In this document: positions 17,122 through 24,977 of the stretch, one piece after another
Numbering within the stretch: the first letter of the stretch is position 1
How the letters are laid out: the number at the start of each line of letters is the position of its first letter
Source of the DNA: Verrucomicrobiota bacterium
GTDB lineage: Bacteria; Verrucomicrobiota; Verrucomicrobiia; Opitutales; Opitutaceae
Length of the DNA stretch: 64,000 bases
Reading direction: 5' to 3'
Assembly (NCBI GenBank): GCA_023457715.1
Contig: JAEWKR010000009.1
Span: forward strand, 1 to 64,000
Translations under genes and position numbers: made by a program
The notes under the pieces: generated by a model
What the model saw: the letters and a program-made list of their open reading frames with translations, nothing else
Database searches by the model: none
Told to the model about the DNA's origin: nothing

Positions 17122-17913
17122 ATGAGCAACCCCACCGACTATCTCACCTCCCTGTATTCCCTCGCCGGCAAGGTCGCCGTTGTCATTGGCGGCACGGGCG
17201 AACTTTGCGGCGCGATGGCCGAAGGCATGGCGGGCGCCGGCGCGGAGGTGGTGCTGGTGGGCCGCAACGAGGAAAAGGCCCGGGTGCGGCTGGACCGGAT
17301 CCAGGCCGCCGGGGGCAAGGCGTATTTTGTCTCCGCCGAGGCGAGCGAAAAGGCGTCGTTGGAGGCTTTGCTCCAGACCGTTCTCCAACGGTCGGGGAAG
17401 GTGGACATCGTCGTGAATGGCGCGGGTGTAAATTCCGCCACGCCGTTCCTCGACATCGCCGAGGATGAATTCGACCGCATCGTACGCATCAATCTCAAGG
17501 GGGTTTTTCTCGGGTCCCAGATCTTCGGCAAGTATCTCGTGGAACGCGGTGAGGGCGGATCGATCATCAACCTCGGTTCCATGTCGGGCATTGTCCCGCT
17601 GTCCCGGGTGTTCACGTACTCGGCGACGAAGGCCGCCGTGCACAATCTGTCGAAGAATCTCGCGCGGGAATGGGCGCCGAAAAAGGTGCGGGTCAACACC
17701 CTCGTCCCCGGATTCTTCCCGGCCGAACAGAACCGCAAGGTGCTGACGCCCGACCGGGTGGCCTCCATCATGGGGCACACGCCGATGAAGCGGTTCGGTG
17801 AGGCGCGTGAGTTGATTGGCGCCACGCTGCTGCTGGCCAGCGACGGTGCCGGCGGCTTTATTACCGGTTCAGAGATCGTTGTAGACGGTGGTTATCACGC
17901 GATGACGATCTGA
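17122..17913 (+). CDS. SDR-family oxidoreductase, probably sugar-acid (D-mannonate/gluconate type)
   Basis: ATG 17122 gives 263 residues; an upstream in-frame start at 17065 adds an unrelated Cys-rich extension and is rejected. It is a classical short-chain dehydrogenase: cofactor motif VIGGTGELCGAMAEG (TGxxxGxG variant), NGAGVNSATP, catalytic Ser in NLGSMSGIV, YSATK with the Tyr-Lys pair, and the C-terminal FITGSEIVVDGGYHAMTI. Relatives with this pattern are annotated as D-mannonate oxidoreductase or gluconate 5-dehydrogenase. The neighbouring RbsD/FucU gene supports a sugar role. The substrate is inferred only. Confidence 0.85.
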   Translation: MSNPTDYLTSLYSLAGKVAVVIGGTGELCGAMAEGMAGAGAEVVLVGRNEEKARVRLDRIQAAGGKAYFVSAEASEKASLEALLQTVLQRSGKVDIVVNGAGVNSATPFLDIAEDEFDRIVRINLKGVFLGSQIFGKYLVERGEGGSIINLGSMSGIVPLSRVFTYSATKAAVHNLSKNLAREWAPKKVRVNTLVPGFFPAEQNRKVLTPDRVASIMGHTPMKRFGEARELIGATLLLASDGAGGFITGSEIVVDGGYHAMTI

Positions 17914-17982
17914 GCCCGGCGCCATGCCGCGCTGGCGCGCGGCGGGGCGGTGTCGGTGCCGTGCGCTGTAGTTTGCGCCCGG

Positions 17983-18020
17983 TTGAGCAATAATCCCCGC
18001 TTGCTATAGAGACTCTCTAT
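17983..18020 (+). promoter_or_regulatory. Promoter with overlapping palindromic operator
   Basis: TTGAGC (17983-17988), a 16-bp spacer and TATAGA (18005-18010) form a plausible sigma-70 promoter. The -10 is embedded in the perfect palindrome ATAGAGA-C-TCTCTAT (18006-18020), and another TAGAGATCTA-like half-site lies just before the start at 18037. The arrangement suggests repression, perhaps by the HTH protein it precedes. Confidence 0.6.
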
Positions 18021-18036
18021 TGCAGTGTAGAGATCT

Positions 18037-18420
18037 ATGCCCAATACTGTGTCGACGAAATTGAAGGAACTGGAAGCGGCCCGCGCCAAACTCGCCAGCC
18101 TCGAGGAGGCGGTGCGCGATGAGATGAAACAGGAACTGGCCAGCCTGCCGCAGAAGTATGGCTTCGACACGGTGGAGGCGTTCCTGGCTGCGGTGCGGGA
18201 CGCGGCGGGCGGCCGGCGGGGCCGGCGCAAGGGCGCCAAGGCGGCGGCGCGCACCGGCGGCCGTCGCCAGCGGGCGAAGATCACGGATGAGACGCGCGCG
18301 GAGGTGAAGAAGCTCGTCGAGTCCGGCAAGACCGGCGGTGAGATCGCGAGTTCGCTCGGCATCTCTCTTCCCAGCGTCCAGAATATCAAGAAGGCGCTCG
18401 GGCTGGTGAAGAAGCGCTGA
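18037..18420 (+). CDS. Small coiled-coil plus helix-turn-helix protein
   Basis: The 127-residue protein was not matched to a named family. Residues 5-55 are a charged helix likely to form a coiled coil (LKELEAARAKLASLEEAV). Residues 60-80 are a basic Gly/Arg/Lys linker. Residues 83-125 form a resolvase-like HTH (ITDETRAEVKKLVESGKTGG, then SLGISLPSVQNIKKALGL). This is the layout of a small nucleoid or transcription regulator with an oligomerisation helix. A palindrome-overlapped promoter directly upstream points to autoregulation. An AT-rich island (GTATATATATT, 18427-18437) follows the stop. Confidence 0.75.
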   Translation: MPNTVSTKLKELEAARAKLASLEEAVRDEMKQELASLPQKYGFDTVEAFLAAVRDAAGGRRGRRKGAKAAARTGGRRQRAKITDETRAEVKKLVESGKTGGEIASSLGISLPSVQNIKKALGLVKKR

Positions 18421-18556
18421 GGCGCTGTATATATATTCCCGTCCGGCGGTGAAAGCGCGGGCGCCTTCCGGCGTCCACGCCTCCGCCCGGTGTGCGGGGG
18501 CGCGAATCATTGCACCCGGTTCGTTGCCGCCGCCCTCTACGGCCGCCTTTTCTGGC

Positions 18557-18994
18557 ATGCGATTTCTCGGTATCGACTACGGCGATCGCCGCATTGGCTT
18601 GAGCTACGGAGACGAACTGGGCGTGGCCACGCCCTTGCCGGCCATCACCGTTCCGGAGGAGCCGAAGCGCCGCGCGGCTCTGGCCGCGGTGATTCGGGAG
18701 CGGCGCATTCAGGAGATTGTGATCGGGCATCCGTTGAACATGGATGACACGGTCGGGCCCAAGGCGAAGCAGATCGAAGGCGTGGCGGCGCGGCTCCGCG
18801 AGGAATTCAAACTGCCGGTGCATCTGGTGGACGAGCGGCTGACGAGCTACGAGGCCGAGGCGACCATCGCGAAAGCGAAGCGGCGCGACATCCGAGCCTC
18901 CGGCATCATCGATTCGCGCGCCGCGACCCTGATCCTTCAGGACTACCTCGACACCCGGTTTCCGCCGCCGCTGCCGGAGGGCGAAGGGTTGTAG
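18557..18994 (+). CDS. ruvX: RuvX/YqgF-type Holliday-junction resolvase-like nuclease
   Basis: YqgF/RuvX has an RNase H fold and is linked to 16S rRNA 5'-end processing and to Holliday-junction resolution. ATG 18557 gives 145 residues; the open frame upstream is not needed. Visible motifs are FLGIDYGDRRIGLSYGD (first catalytic Asp), IGHPLNMDDT, LVDERLTSYEAE and the C-terminal IIDSRAATLILQDYLD, with the catalytic acidic residues. There is no cotranscribed alaS or yqgE; the gene stands alone before the GC-palindrome repeats. Confidence 0.93.
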   Translation: MRFLGIDYGDRRIGLSYGDELGVATPLPAITVPEEPKRRAALAAVIRERRIQEIVIGHPLNMDDTVGPKAKQIEGVAARLREEFKLPVHLVDERLTSYEAEATIAKAKRRDIRASGIIDSRAATLILQDYLDTRFPPPLPEGEGL

Positions 18995-19017
18995 TCAGGC
19001 TCCATCGCAGGAGTTCT

Positions 19018-19165
19018 ACCGGCATGGACCGCGGGCGGCCCGCCCGCCTTTCCGGCCTTCGGTGCGGGCGGGCCGCTCGCGGTCCATGGAGCATGGGCGC
19101 TGTGCCGAACCTCATCCGTTTGCGGCTTCGGTGCGGGCGGCCCGCCCGCGGTCCATGGAGCTGTC
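19018..19165. repeat. Three GC-palindrome repeat copies in mixed orientation
   Basis: One copy is in inverse sense (CATGGACCGCGGGCGGCCCG, 19022 onward) and two are in forward sense (GTGCGGGCGGGCCGCTCGCGG at 19061 and GTGCGGGCGGCCCGCCCGCGG at 19130), each forward copy ending in GTCCATGGAG. The spacing and mixed orientation resemble BIME-like clusters of REP elements. The cluster sits at the 3' ends of convergent ruvX and the HAD gene. Confidence 0.85.
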
Positions 19166-19168
19166 CCG

Positions 19169-19810
19169 CTACAGCCGCAACTTCGACCGCAGCTCCGCCA
19201 GGTCCGCGGTCACGTTTTCGCTCCGGCGTGCCAGCCGGTCGAGCGGATGATGGCCATGCGCCACGAGCACGCAGCGGACGCCCATTGTCTCGGCGACGTC
19301 GAAGTCATGCAGCGTGTCGCCGATCATGATGACCTGACCCGGATCGATGCCGAGCCGCGCGAGCGAGGCGCGCCCGAGTGCCGATTTGCTCTCGGCGTAG
19401 ATGTTGTCCAGCCCGCAGAGCTCGGTGAATCGATCGGTGAGACCGAAATGGCCGACGATCTCACACAGGGTCTCGTGCCGGTAGGCGGAAAGGATGGATT
19501 GGGTGCGGCCGCTCGAACGCACGGCGTCCAGCAACTCCCTGGCGCCGCGATGCAGCGTCGCCGTCCAGCGTCGGCGGTCATACTCGGCGATGAACTCCAC
19601 GCTCAGCTCGCGGAAGCTCGCCTCCGTCGCGTCGAGCCCCAGCTGGGCGTAGTAATTGCGAACCGGAAAATCAAAGACGGCGTGGTACCGGGTCCGGTCC
19701 ATGGTCGGCAACCCGCGTCGGCGCAGCATCCCATTCATGATTTCGATCGTGAGTTCGAGGTCATCGAGCAGGGTGCCGTTCCAATCCCAGATGAGGTGCT
19801 GATACTCCAT
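19169..19810 (-). CDS. HAD-family phosphatase, phosphoglycolate-phosphatase-like
   Basis: The start at 19810 gives 213 residues; a start 8 codons further upstream is possible. HAD motifs are DWNGTLLDD (I, nucleophile Asp, residues 9-17), the motif II Ser near SILSAYRHET, the motif III Lys near AESKSALG, and IGDTLHDFDVA (IV). A helical cap lies between I and II, as in phosphoglycolate phosphatases and beta-phosphoglucomutases. It probably dephosphorylates a small metabolite; the substrate is not assignable. It is convergent with ruvX and divergent from truA. Confidence 0.85.
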   Translation of the reverse strand: MEYQHLIWDWNGTLLDDLELTIEIMNGMLRRRGLPTMDRTRYHAVFDFPVRNYYAQLGLDATEASFRELSVEFIAEYDRRRWTATLHRGARELLDAVRSSGRTQSILSAYRHETLCEIVGHFGLTDRFTELCGLDNIYAESKSALGRASLARLGIDPGQVIMIGDTLHDFDVAETMGVRCVLVAHGHHPLDRLARRSENVTADLAELRSKLRL

Positions 19811-19984
19811 GTGCGTGGCTGCGGTTTGAACCATGTACGTCGGTTCTCCGCACCAAAAAACCGGAACGCCGATCTTCGCTGATTCGCACTCAGTCGAGAG
19901 GGCTGAGATCAGGGTTCCCGTCCCTGCCGTCCTCGCGGTTTCTTCTGTTCGTTCGGCCGGCTGGCTCCCAAGATCCGGACCCAC

Positions 19985-20746
19985 ATGCCGGAAACGCCGT
20001 CGACGTCCCTCCAACGCTGGAAATGCGTGTGCGCCTACGACGGGACCCCCTTTCAGGGTTGGCAGAGCCAGGTTGGCGGTACGGGCATTCAGGACGTGAT
20101 TGAAGCGCGGCTGCGGCAGATTCTCGGCGTCGAACTGCGCATCCACGGCAGCGGGCGGACGGATGCCGGGGTGCATGCGCATGAGCAGGTCTTTCATTTC
20201 GATGCGGCCTGGCGTCATGGGGCGGACAAATTGCTGGCCGCGCTCCGCGTCGGGCTGCCCCCGACGATCCAGGTGAAGAAGGCTGCCCGGGTACCGTCGG
20301 ATTTTCACGCGCGCTTCTCCGTCCGCCGCAAGCGCTACGTGTATCATCTCCACGTCGGCGATCCGGACCCTTTTACCCGGCCCTATTGCTGGGCGATTTT
20401 CCACCCTCTGGACGTGGCGGCGATGCAGTCGGCCGCGGCGGTGCTGGTGGGTACGCATGACTTCAAGGCTTTCACCGCCGAAAACGGCAGCGAGCGCGAA
20501 GACAGCATTCGCACCCTGCAGCGCCTGGACGTCGTGAAGCGCGGACGCCGCGTGCAGATCATCGCGGAGGCCGATGGCTTCCTTTACAAAATGGTCCGAA
20601 GCCTTGCCGGTGTCCTGGTGGCGGTCGGGGCCGGCCGGCTCGCGGTGGCCGAGGTCGGCCCGCTGCTCGAAGGCAGGCGGCGTACGCCCGTCGTGCAAAC
20701 GGCCCCGCCGCAGGGGCTGTTCCTCGCCAAGGTCGACTACCGATGA
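19985..20746 (+). CDS. truA: tRNA pseudouridine(38-40) synthase
   Basis: TruA modifies U38-U40 in the anticodon stem-loop. The 253 residues include CAYDGTPFQGWQSQ, the catalytic motif GSGRTDAGVHAHEQV with its Asp at about residue 60, FSVRRKRYVYHL and FLYKMVRSLAGVLVAVGAGRL. The stop overlaps the comF start (ATGA), so the two are translationally coupled. Confidence 0.96.
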   Translation: MPETPSTSLQRWKCVCAYDGTPFQGWQSQVGGTGIQDVIEARLRQILGVELRIHGSGRTDAGVHAHEQVFHFDAAWRHGADKLLAALRVGLPPTIQVKKAARVPSDFHARFSVRRKRYVYHLHVGDPDPFTRPYCWAIFHPLDVAAMQSAAAVLVGTHDFKAFTAENGSEREDSIRTLQRLDVVKRGRRVQIIAEADGFLYKMVRSLAGVLVAVGAGRLAVAEVGPLLEGRRRTPVVQTAPPQGLFLAKVDYR

Positions 20747-21510
20747 GCTTTCGATCTGTCGGTCGCCGCGTGTCGCCGGGGCTCCGCAGCTGGCTGCAGG
20801 GGGTCGGGGAGGTGCTGTTCCCCCCGGCATGCGTGCATTGCGGCGGTCTGGTGGAGCGCGACGCGTCAGGGTTTCGTCACCTGTGCTCCACGTGCGCCGG
20901 CCTCGTCGACTACGTGAAGCCCCCATGCTGCGGCGTGTGCGGCCATCCTTATTTCGGCGTGGTGGAAGGCGAGCGGATGTGTCCGCACTGCGAGGGGCTG
21001 GAACCGGCGTTCAATGCCGGTTGCACCGCGACCTTGTTTCGCGGACCGGTGCGCTCGCTCGTGATCGAACTGAAGTACCACCGGGGCGTGCATGTGGCCC
21101 ACGACGCCGAGGCCATCTTCCGGCGCAGCGACCATGTGCTGGCTTTCGTGCAGGGGGCCCTTCTGGTCCCGGTGCCGCTGCACCCGAGGAAAGCGCGGGA
21201 AAGAACCTACAACCAATCGGTTCTGCTCGCCGAAGCGCTGGCGCGGGCCTCCGGCGGCTCAGCGCGGGTGCAGGAGCTGCTGCGGCGCGACGTCGACACG
21301 GCGACGCAGACGGCGTTCGACCGGCGGGCGCGGATGGGGAACCTAAAAAATGCCTTTGCACTGGCCCCCGGGGCGGCCATTAATCCGCCGTCCCATTATA
21401 TCCTCGTCGATGATGTGTTCACCACGGGTTCCACACTCAACAGCTGCGCGCGCGTTCTGCGGCGTGCGGGAGCGTTGAACCTCGGGGTGGTCACATTGGG
21501 TCACGGCTGA
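20743..21510 (+). CDS. comF: ComF-family phosphoribosyltransferase-like protein
   Basis: ComF proteins support DNA uptake in competent bacteria and carry a phosphoribosyltransferase fold. The 255 residues begin with a zinc-ribbon region with CVHCGG, CSTCAG, CCGVCGHP and CPHCEG. They end with the PRPP-binding motif ILVDDVFTTGSTL. The middle has LVPVPLHPRKARERTYNQS, typical of the family. The gene lies between truA and accD with a 4-bp overlap and an 8-bp gap, so it is probably part of one operon. Whether this organism takes up DNA cannot be judged here. Confidence 0.9.
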   Translation: MSFRSVGRRVSPGLRSWLQGVGEVLFPPACVHCGGLVERDASGFRHLCSTCAGLVDYVKPPCCGVCGHPYFGVVEGERMCPHCEGLEPAFNAGCTATLFRGPVRSLVIELKYHRGVHVAHDAEAIFRRSDHVLAFVQGALLVPVPLHPRKARERTYNQSVLLAEALARASGGSARVQELLRRDVDTATQTAFDRRARMGNLKNAFALAPGAAINPPSHYILVDDVFTTGSTLNSCARVLRRAGALNLGVVTLGHG

Positions 21511-21518
21511 ATTCCCTC

Positions 21519-22376
21519 ATGCATTTCGACAAACCGACCTACACGGTTCGCAAGGCGCGGAAGAAGGACATCCCCAAGGGGCTGTACACGAAGGATCCCG
21601 TCACGGGAGAGATTCTTTTCAACAAGGAGATCGAGGACAACCAGATGGTGGTCCCGAAGAGCGGTCACCATTTCCCGATCGGCGCCCGCGCCCGCATCGC
21701 CGCGCTGTTCGATTCCGGCACCTTCCAGGAAAGTGACGCGGCGGTGAAGTCGAGCGATCCGCTCAAGTTCGTCGATTCGCAGCCATACCCGGATCGGATC
21801 AAGCGCTACGAGAAGGACAGCGGGCTGCCTGAAGCCGTCATCAGCGGGGTGGGGAAGATCCATGGCATCGAGGTTTCCGTCGCGGTGATGGACTTCCGTT
21901 TCTGTGGCGGTGCGATGGGTGCGGCCGCGGGCGAAAAGATCACGCGCAGCATCGAGACGGCGCTGCACCGGCGTATTCCGTGCATCGTTTTCAGCGCCTC
22001 CGGCGGGGCCCGCATGCAGGAGGGCATCTACTCCCTGATGCAGATGGCGAAGACCAGCGCCGCGCTCGGACGCCTCTCGCAGGCCGGCCTGCCCTTCGTC
22101 TCCGTGCTGACTCATCCCACGATGGGTGGCGTGACCGCCAGCTTTGCGACTTTGGGCGATGTCATTCTCGCCGAGCCCGGCGCCCTGGTCGGGTTCGCAG
22201 GCGCGCGCGTCATCAAGGACACGACCAAGCAGACGCTGCCGGCTGGCTTTCAGACCGCGGAGTTCCTGCTCAAGCGCGGCCTGATCGACCAGATCGTGAG
22301 CCGGCTGGAACTGCGCGATCGTCTCCGCGATTTGCTCGGCGCCTTTTACCTGCGGAAGAAGCCGGCTGAGTCCTGA
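21519..22376 (+). CDS. accD: Acetyl-CoA carboxylase carboxyltransferase subunit beta, without zinc-ribbon cysteines
   Basis: AccD pairs with AccA to transfer carboxyl from biotin to acetyl-CoA, the first step of fatty-acid synthesis. The 285 residues contain the carboxyltransferase signatures FRFCGGAMGAAAGEKITR, FSASGGARMQEGIYSLMQMA and GGVTASFATLGD. The N-terminal block YTKDPVTGEI...MVVPKSGHH aligns with the zinc ribbon of E. coli AccD (TKCxxC...CPKCxHH), but all four Cys are replaced (Asp26, Thr29, Val45, Ser48). The fold around them is kept. folC follows, as in many bacteria. Confidence 0.95.
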   Translation: MHFDKPTYTVRKARKKDIPKGLYTKDPVTGEILFNKEIEDNQMVVPKSGHHFPIGARARIAALFDSGTFQESDAAVKSSDPLKFVDSQPYPDRIKRYEKDSGLPEAVISGVGKIHGIEVSVAVMDFRFCGGAMGAAAGEKITRSIETALHRRIPCIVFSASGGARMQEGIYSLMQMAKTSAALGRLSQAGLPFVSVLTHPTMGGVTASFATLGDVILAEPGALVGFAGARVIKDTTKQTLPAGFQTAEFLLKRGLIDQIVSRLELRDRLRDLLGAFYLRKKPAES

Positions 22377-22500
22377 GGGCCGCTTCGAAGGGGCCCTGGA
22401 CTCTGCGGAATCCATGCGTGGAAGTGCAGGTGCATCGTGAAGGGATCCTTCGCCAGGCCTCAGGATGACAGGCGACGGGGAATGGTGGCGGAGGAAGCTG
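22377..22500. other. accD-folC spacer with small hairpin and possible dispersed repeat
   Basis: AGGGCC...GGCCCT forms a small hairpin just after the accD stop, with no U-tract. The following AGGGATCCTTCGCC...CTCAGGATGACA resembles a dispersed repeat by feel, but no second copy is present in this window. An ATG inside it (22465) is in frame with folC and is not favoured as its start. Confidence 0.3.
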
Positions 22501-22506
22501 AATAGC

Positions 22507-23844
22507 ATGCCAGTCCCTCCGCCCGCCTCCGACTTCGCCGCCACGCGCGACTATCTCTTCTCGCTCAAGGCGGGCGGCCCGCGGTTCGGCATCGAACGGA
22601 TGGCCCGGTTCGCGGCGGAGCTTGGTCATCCCGAACGCGCGGTGCCGTGTATCCATATCGCGGGCACGAATGGCAAGGGCTCGGTGGCCGCCCTCCTGGA
22701 GTCCATGCTGCGCGCGGCGGGGCATCGGGTGGGGCTCTATACCTCGCCCCACCTGGTGCACGTCGGCGAACGGGTTCAGGTCGACCGGCGTCCGTTGTCC
22801 GACCGGCAGATCGTCGAGTATGTTCGCGAACTCCGGCCCGTGGCGGACCGGATCGCACGCGGCACCCCCGATCTCGCGCCCACATTTTTCGAGTACCTCA
22901 CGGCCATGGCGTGGCTCGAGTTTGGCCGGTCGGGTTGCGCCATTGCGGTGCTGGAGACGGGCCTCGGGGGGCGGCTCGATGCGACGAACATCGTCACCCC
23001 GCTGGTGACGGCGATCACGTCGATCGGACTGGATCACGCGGAGTACCTGGGGGACACGATCGAACGGATCGCCACGGAGAAGGCGGGCATCATCAAGCCG
23101 CGGATTCCCGTGGTGGTGGGGCGCATGCCCGCCGCAGCGGAAAGCGTCATCCGCGCGCGGGCGGCGGAGCTCGGTGCCGGGGTGAGCGCGGTGTCCGCAA
23201 CGTTCGCGGGAGAGGGTGGGACGGCCCGGCCGCTTCCCGTGACCCAGCTGGAGGGTGAGTACCAGCGTTGGAATGCCGCGACGGCAACCTTGGTCGCCGA
23301 GCAGCTTCCGGCCCGGTTTCGCGTGGACGCGCGGGCCGTGGCGGCCGGGCTGGCCCAGGCGAGGTGGCCCGGTCGCTGGGAGACCCGGCGTCTCGGCGGT
23401 CGGACGCTGGTGCTGGATGCCTCGCATAATCCCGAGGGCGCGGAGACGCTCGCCGAGAATCTCGCGGCGCTGGAACGGAAACTCGGACGGAAACCCGTGG
23501 TCCTGACCGCGGTGCTCGGCGCGGAGCGCGCCAAACCCTTGCTGGACGTGATCAGCCGGCACGCGACCGAGATCCATCTCACGACCGTTCCTGACCCGCG
23601 GGCCTGTGCCGTTGCCGAGCTGGCACGGCTGGTTCCGACCTCCTTTGCCGGCCGGCTCTCCATGACGCGCATCGAAGAGGCGTTTCCGGCGCCCGGAACC
23701 TGCACGCTCGGCGCCCCCGACGGGGTCGTGGTCGTCACGGGATCCATCTACTTGCTGGGCGAAGTGTTGCGGCGTCTGGGCGTCCCAGCCGCATCGGCGG
23801 CACCCGAATCGCAAAACCCAAAACCCGGACCCCGAAACTCTTGA
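22507..23844 (+). CDS. folC: Bifunctional folylpolyglutamate synthase/dihydrofolate synthase
   Basis: FolC adds glutamate to dihydropteroate and then to folates. ATG 22507 (GAGGAAG upstream) gives 445 residues; ATG 22465 would add 14 residues from the spacer. Motifs are HIAGTNGKGSVAALLESML (ATP loop, about residues 46-64), YTSPHLVHVGERVQV, the ETGLGGRLDATN loop, the DHAEYLG and EKAGIIKP region, and the C-terminal LDASHNPEGAETLAENL. It is downstream of accD, a common pairing. Confidence 0.95.
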   Translation: MPVPPPASDFAATRDYLFSLKAGGPRFGIERMARFAAELGHPERAVPCIHIAGTNGKGSVAALLESMLRAAGHRVGLYTSPHLVHVGERVQVDRRPLSDRQIVEYVRELRPVADRIARGTPDLAPTFFEYLTAMAWLEFGRSGCAIAVLETGLGGRLDATNIVTPLVTAITSIGLDHAEYLGDTIERIATEKAGIIKPRIPVVVGRMPAAAESVIRARAAELGAGVSAVSATFAGEGGTARPLPVTQLEGEYQRWNAATATLVAEQLPARFRVDARAVAAGLAQARWPGRWETRRLGGRTLVLDASHNPEGAETLAENLAALERKLGRKPVVLTAVLGAERAKPLLDVISRHATEIHLTTVPDPRACAVAELARLVPTSFAGRLSMTRIEEAFPAPGTCTLGAPDGVVVVTGSIYLLGEVLRRLGVPAASAAPESQNPKPGPRNS

Positions 23845-23911
23845 CAAGCGTCTCCGCGGCCGGTCTTGTGCTCAGCTTTTATAGGCAAGAACTGCTCCGA
23901 TTTCATCAGAC

Positions 23912-24181
23912 ATGGCACTCAAAATCCGTCTCACCAAGGTTGGCTCCGTTCACCAGCCGCTGTATCGCGTCGTGGTCGCTGAAGCGCGTTCCCGTCGCGA
24001 TGGCGCTGCGGTCGAAAACCTCGGTACGTACCGCCCCGGCGACAAGGGCAGCCCGATCAACATCGACATGGCCCGGGTGGACTACTGGCTGAGCAAGGGC
24101 GCGACCCCGACCGATACGATGCATGCCATGATCAAGAAGGCGCGCCGCGCCGCCGCCGCCAAGACCGAGGCGACTGCCTGA
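23912..24181 (+). CDS. rpsP: 30S ribosomal protein S16
   Basis: S16 is a primary assembly protein of the 30S body. The 89 residues start with MALKIRLTKVGSVHQPLYRV and contain VAEARSRRDGAAVENLGTY and DYWLSKGATPTDTM, all typical. It heads the rpsP-trmD-rplS group, from which rimM is missing. A terminator-like hairpin follows, so trmD may depend on read-through or its own promoter. Confidence 0.97.
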   Translation: MALKIRLTKVGSVHQPLYRVVVAEARSRRDGAAVENLGTYRPGDKGSPINIDMARVDYWLSKGATPTDTMHAMIKKARRAAAAKTEATA

Positions 24182-24212
24182 TTTTGCCCGTCCCGGCGTT
24201 TCGCCGGGTTGA

Positions 24213-24243
24213 CGAGCCTCGGATGAACCCGGGGCTTTTTTAT
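24213..24243 (+). terminator. Likely Rho-independent terminator after rpsP
   Basis: GAGCCTCGG, a 5-nt loop, CCCGGGGCT and TTTTTT form an imperfect stem with a clear U-tract about 30 bp after the rpsP stop. A second stem (CCCGGCG-TTT-CGCCGGG) lies just before it. Confidence 0.75.
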
Positions 24244-24293
24244 TCCGCACCTTGGGATTCCCAGGGTGTGAGGCCGACAAGGCTTTCTTTTCA

Positions 24294-24968
24294 ATGCCGC
24301 TCAAGATTGATGTGCTCACGCTCTTCCCGCGTATGCTCGATGGCTTTCTCAACGAAAGCATCCTGGGCAAGGGAATCGCGGCTGGACTCTTGACGGTGAA
24401 CGTCCACGACCTGCGGGCGTGGTCGACGGACAAGCATCGCACCGCGGACGACCGGCCGTTCGGCGGCGGCGCCGGGATGGTATTGAAGCCGGAGCCCGTG
24501 TTCGCGGCGATCGAACAGGTGCAGTCGCCGGGTTGCCGGCGCATTTATCTCACTCCCGATGGCGTGCCGCTTTCTCCCGCGATCGCGCGCGAACTTTCGG
24601 AGCAGGACCATCTCGTGCTGCTGAGTGGTCATTATGAAGGCATCGACCAGCGGATCCGTGACACGGTCATCGATCAGGAGCTGTCGATCGGCGACTATGT
24701 GCTCACCAATGGCACGCTGGCGGCCGCCGTCGTGATCGACGCGCTCAGCCGTTTCATCCCCGGGGTGCTGGGGGAGGAAAAGTCGTTGACCCACGAATCC
24801 TTCAGCAGCAAGTTGCTCGACTTTCCTCAATACACGCGTCCCGCCGAATTTCGGGGCATGTCCGTTCCCGATGTTCTCTTGTCGGGCAACCATGCCGAAA
24901 TCGAGAAGTGGCGGCACACGCGTGCCTTGGAAAAAACCCGCCAAGTGCGACCAGATTTACTCGAATAA
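24294..24968 (+). CDS. trmD: tRNA (guanine-N1)-methyltransferase, m1G37
   Basis: TrmD methylates G37 next to the anticodon to prevent frameshifting. ATG 24294 gives 224 residues. The SPOUT trefoil-knot motifs are LLSGHYEGIDQRIRD and ELSIGDYVLTNG, preceded by DDRPFGGGAGMVLKPEP, and ending with the C-terminal domain RPAEFRGMSVPDVLLSGNH and IEKWR. rplS starts 9 bp downstream, so those two are cotranscribed. Confidence 0.97.
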   Translation: MPLKIDVLTLFPRMLDGFLNESILGKGIAAGLLTVNVHDLRAWSTDKHRTADDRPFGGGAGMVLKPEPVFAAIEQVQSPGCRRIYLTPDGVPLSPAIARELSEQDHLVLLSGHYEGIDQRIRDTVIDQELSIGDYVLTNGTLAAAVVIDALSRFIPGVLGEEKSLTHESFSSKLLDFPQYTRPAEFRGMSVPDVLLSGNHAEIEKWRHTRALEKTRQVRPDLLE

Positions 24969-24977
24969 ATCACTGCC

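Noticed and set aside
19811..20926. 585-residue leftward reading frame running through truA
   Set aside because: Only the part from 19810 downward is HAD-like. The rest is the antisense of truA.
23841..23885. Promoter for rpsP from TTGACA (23841) and TATAGG (23880)
   Set aside because: The spacing is 33 bp, too long for a sigma-70 promoter, and no better -10 was found.
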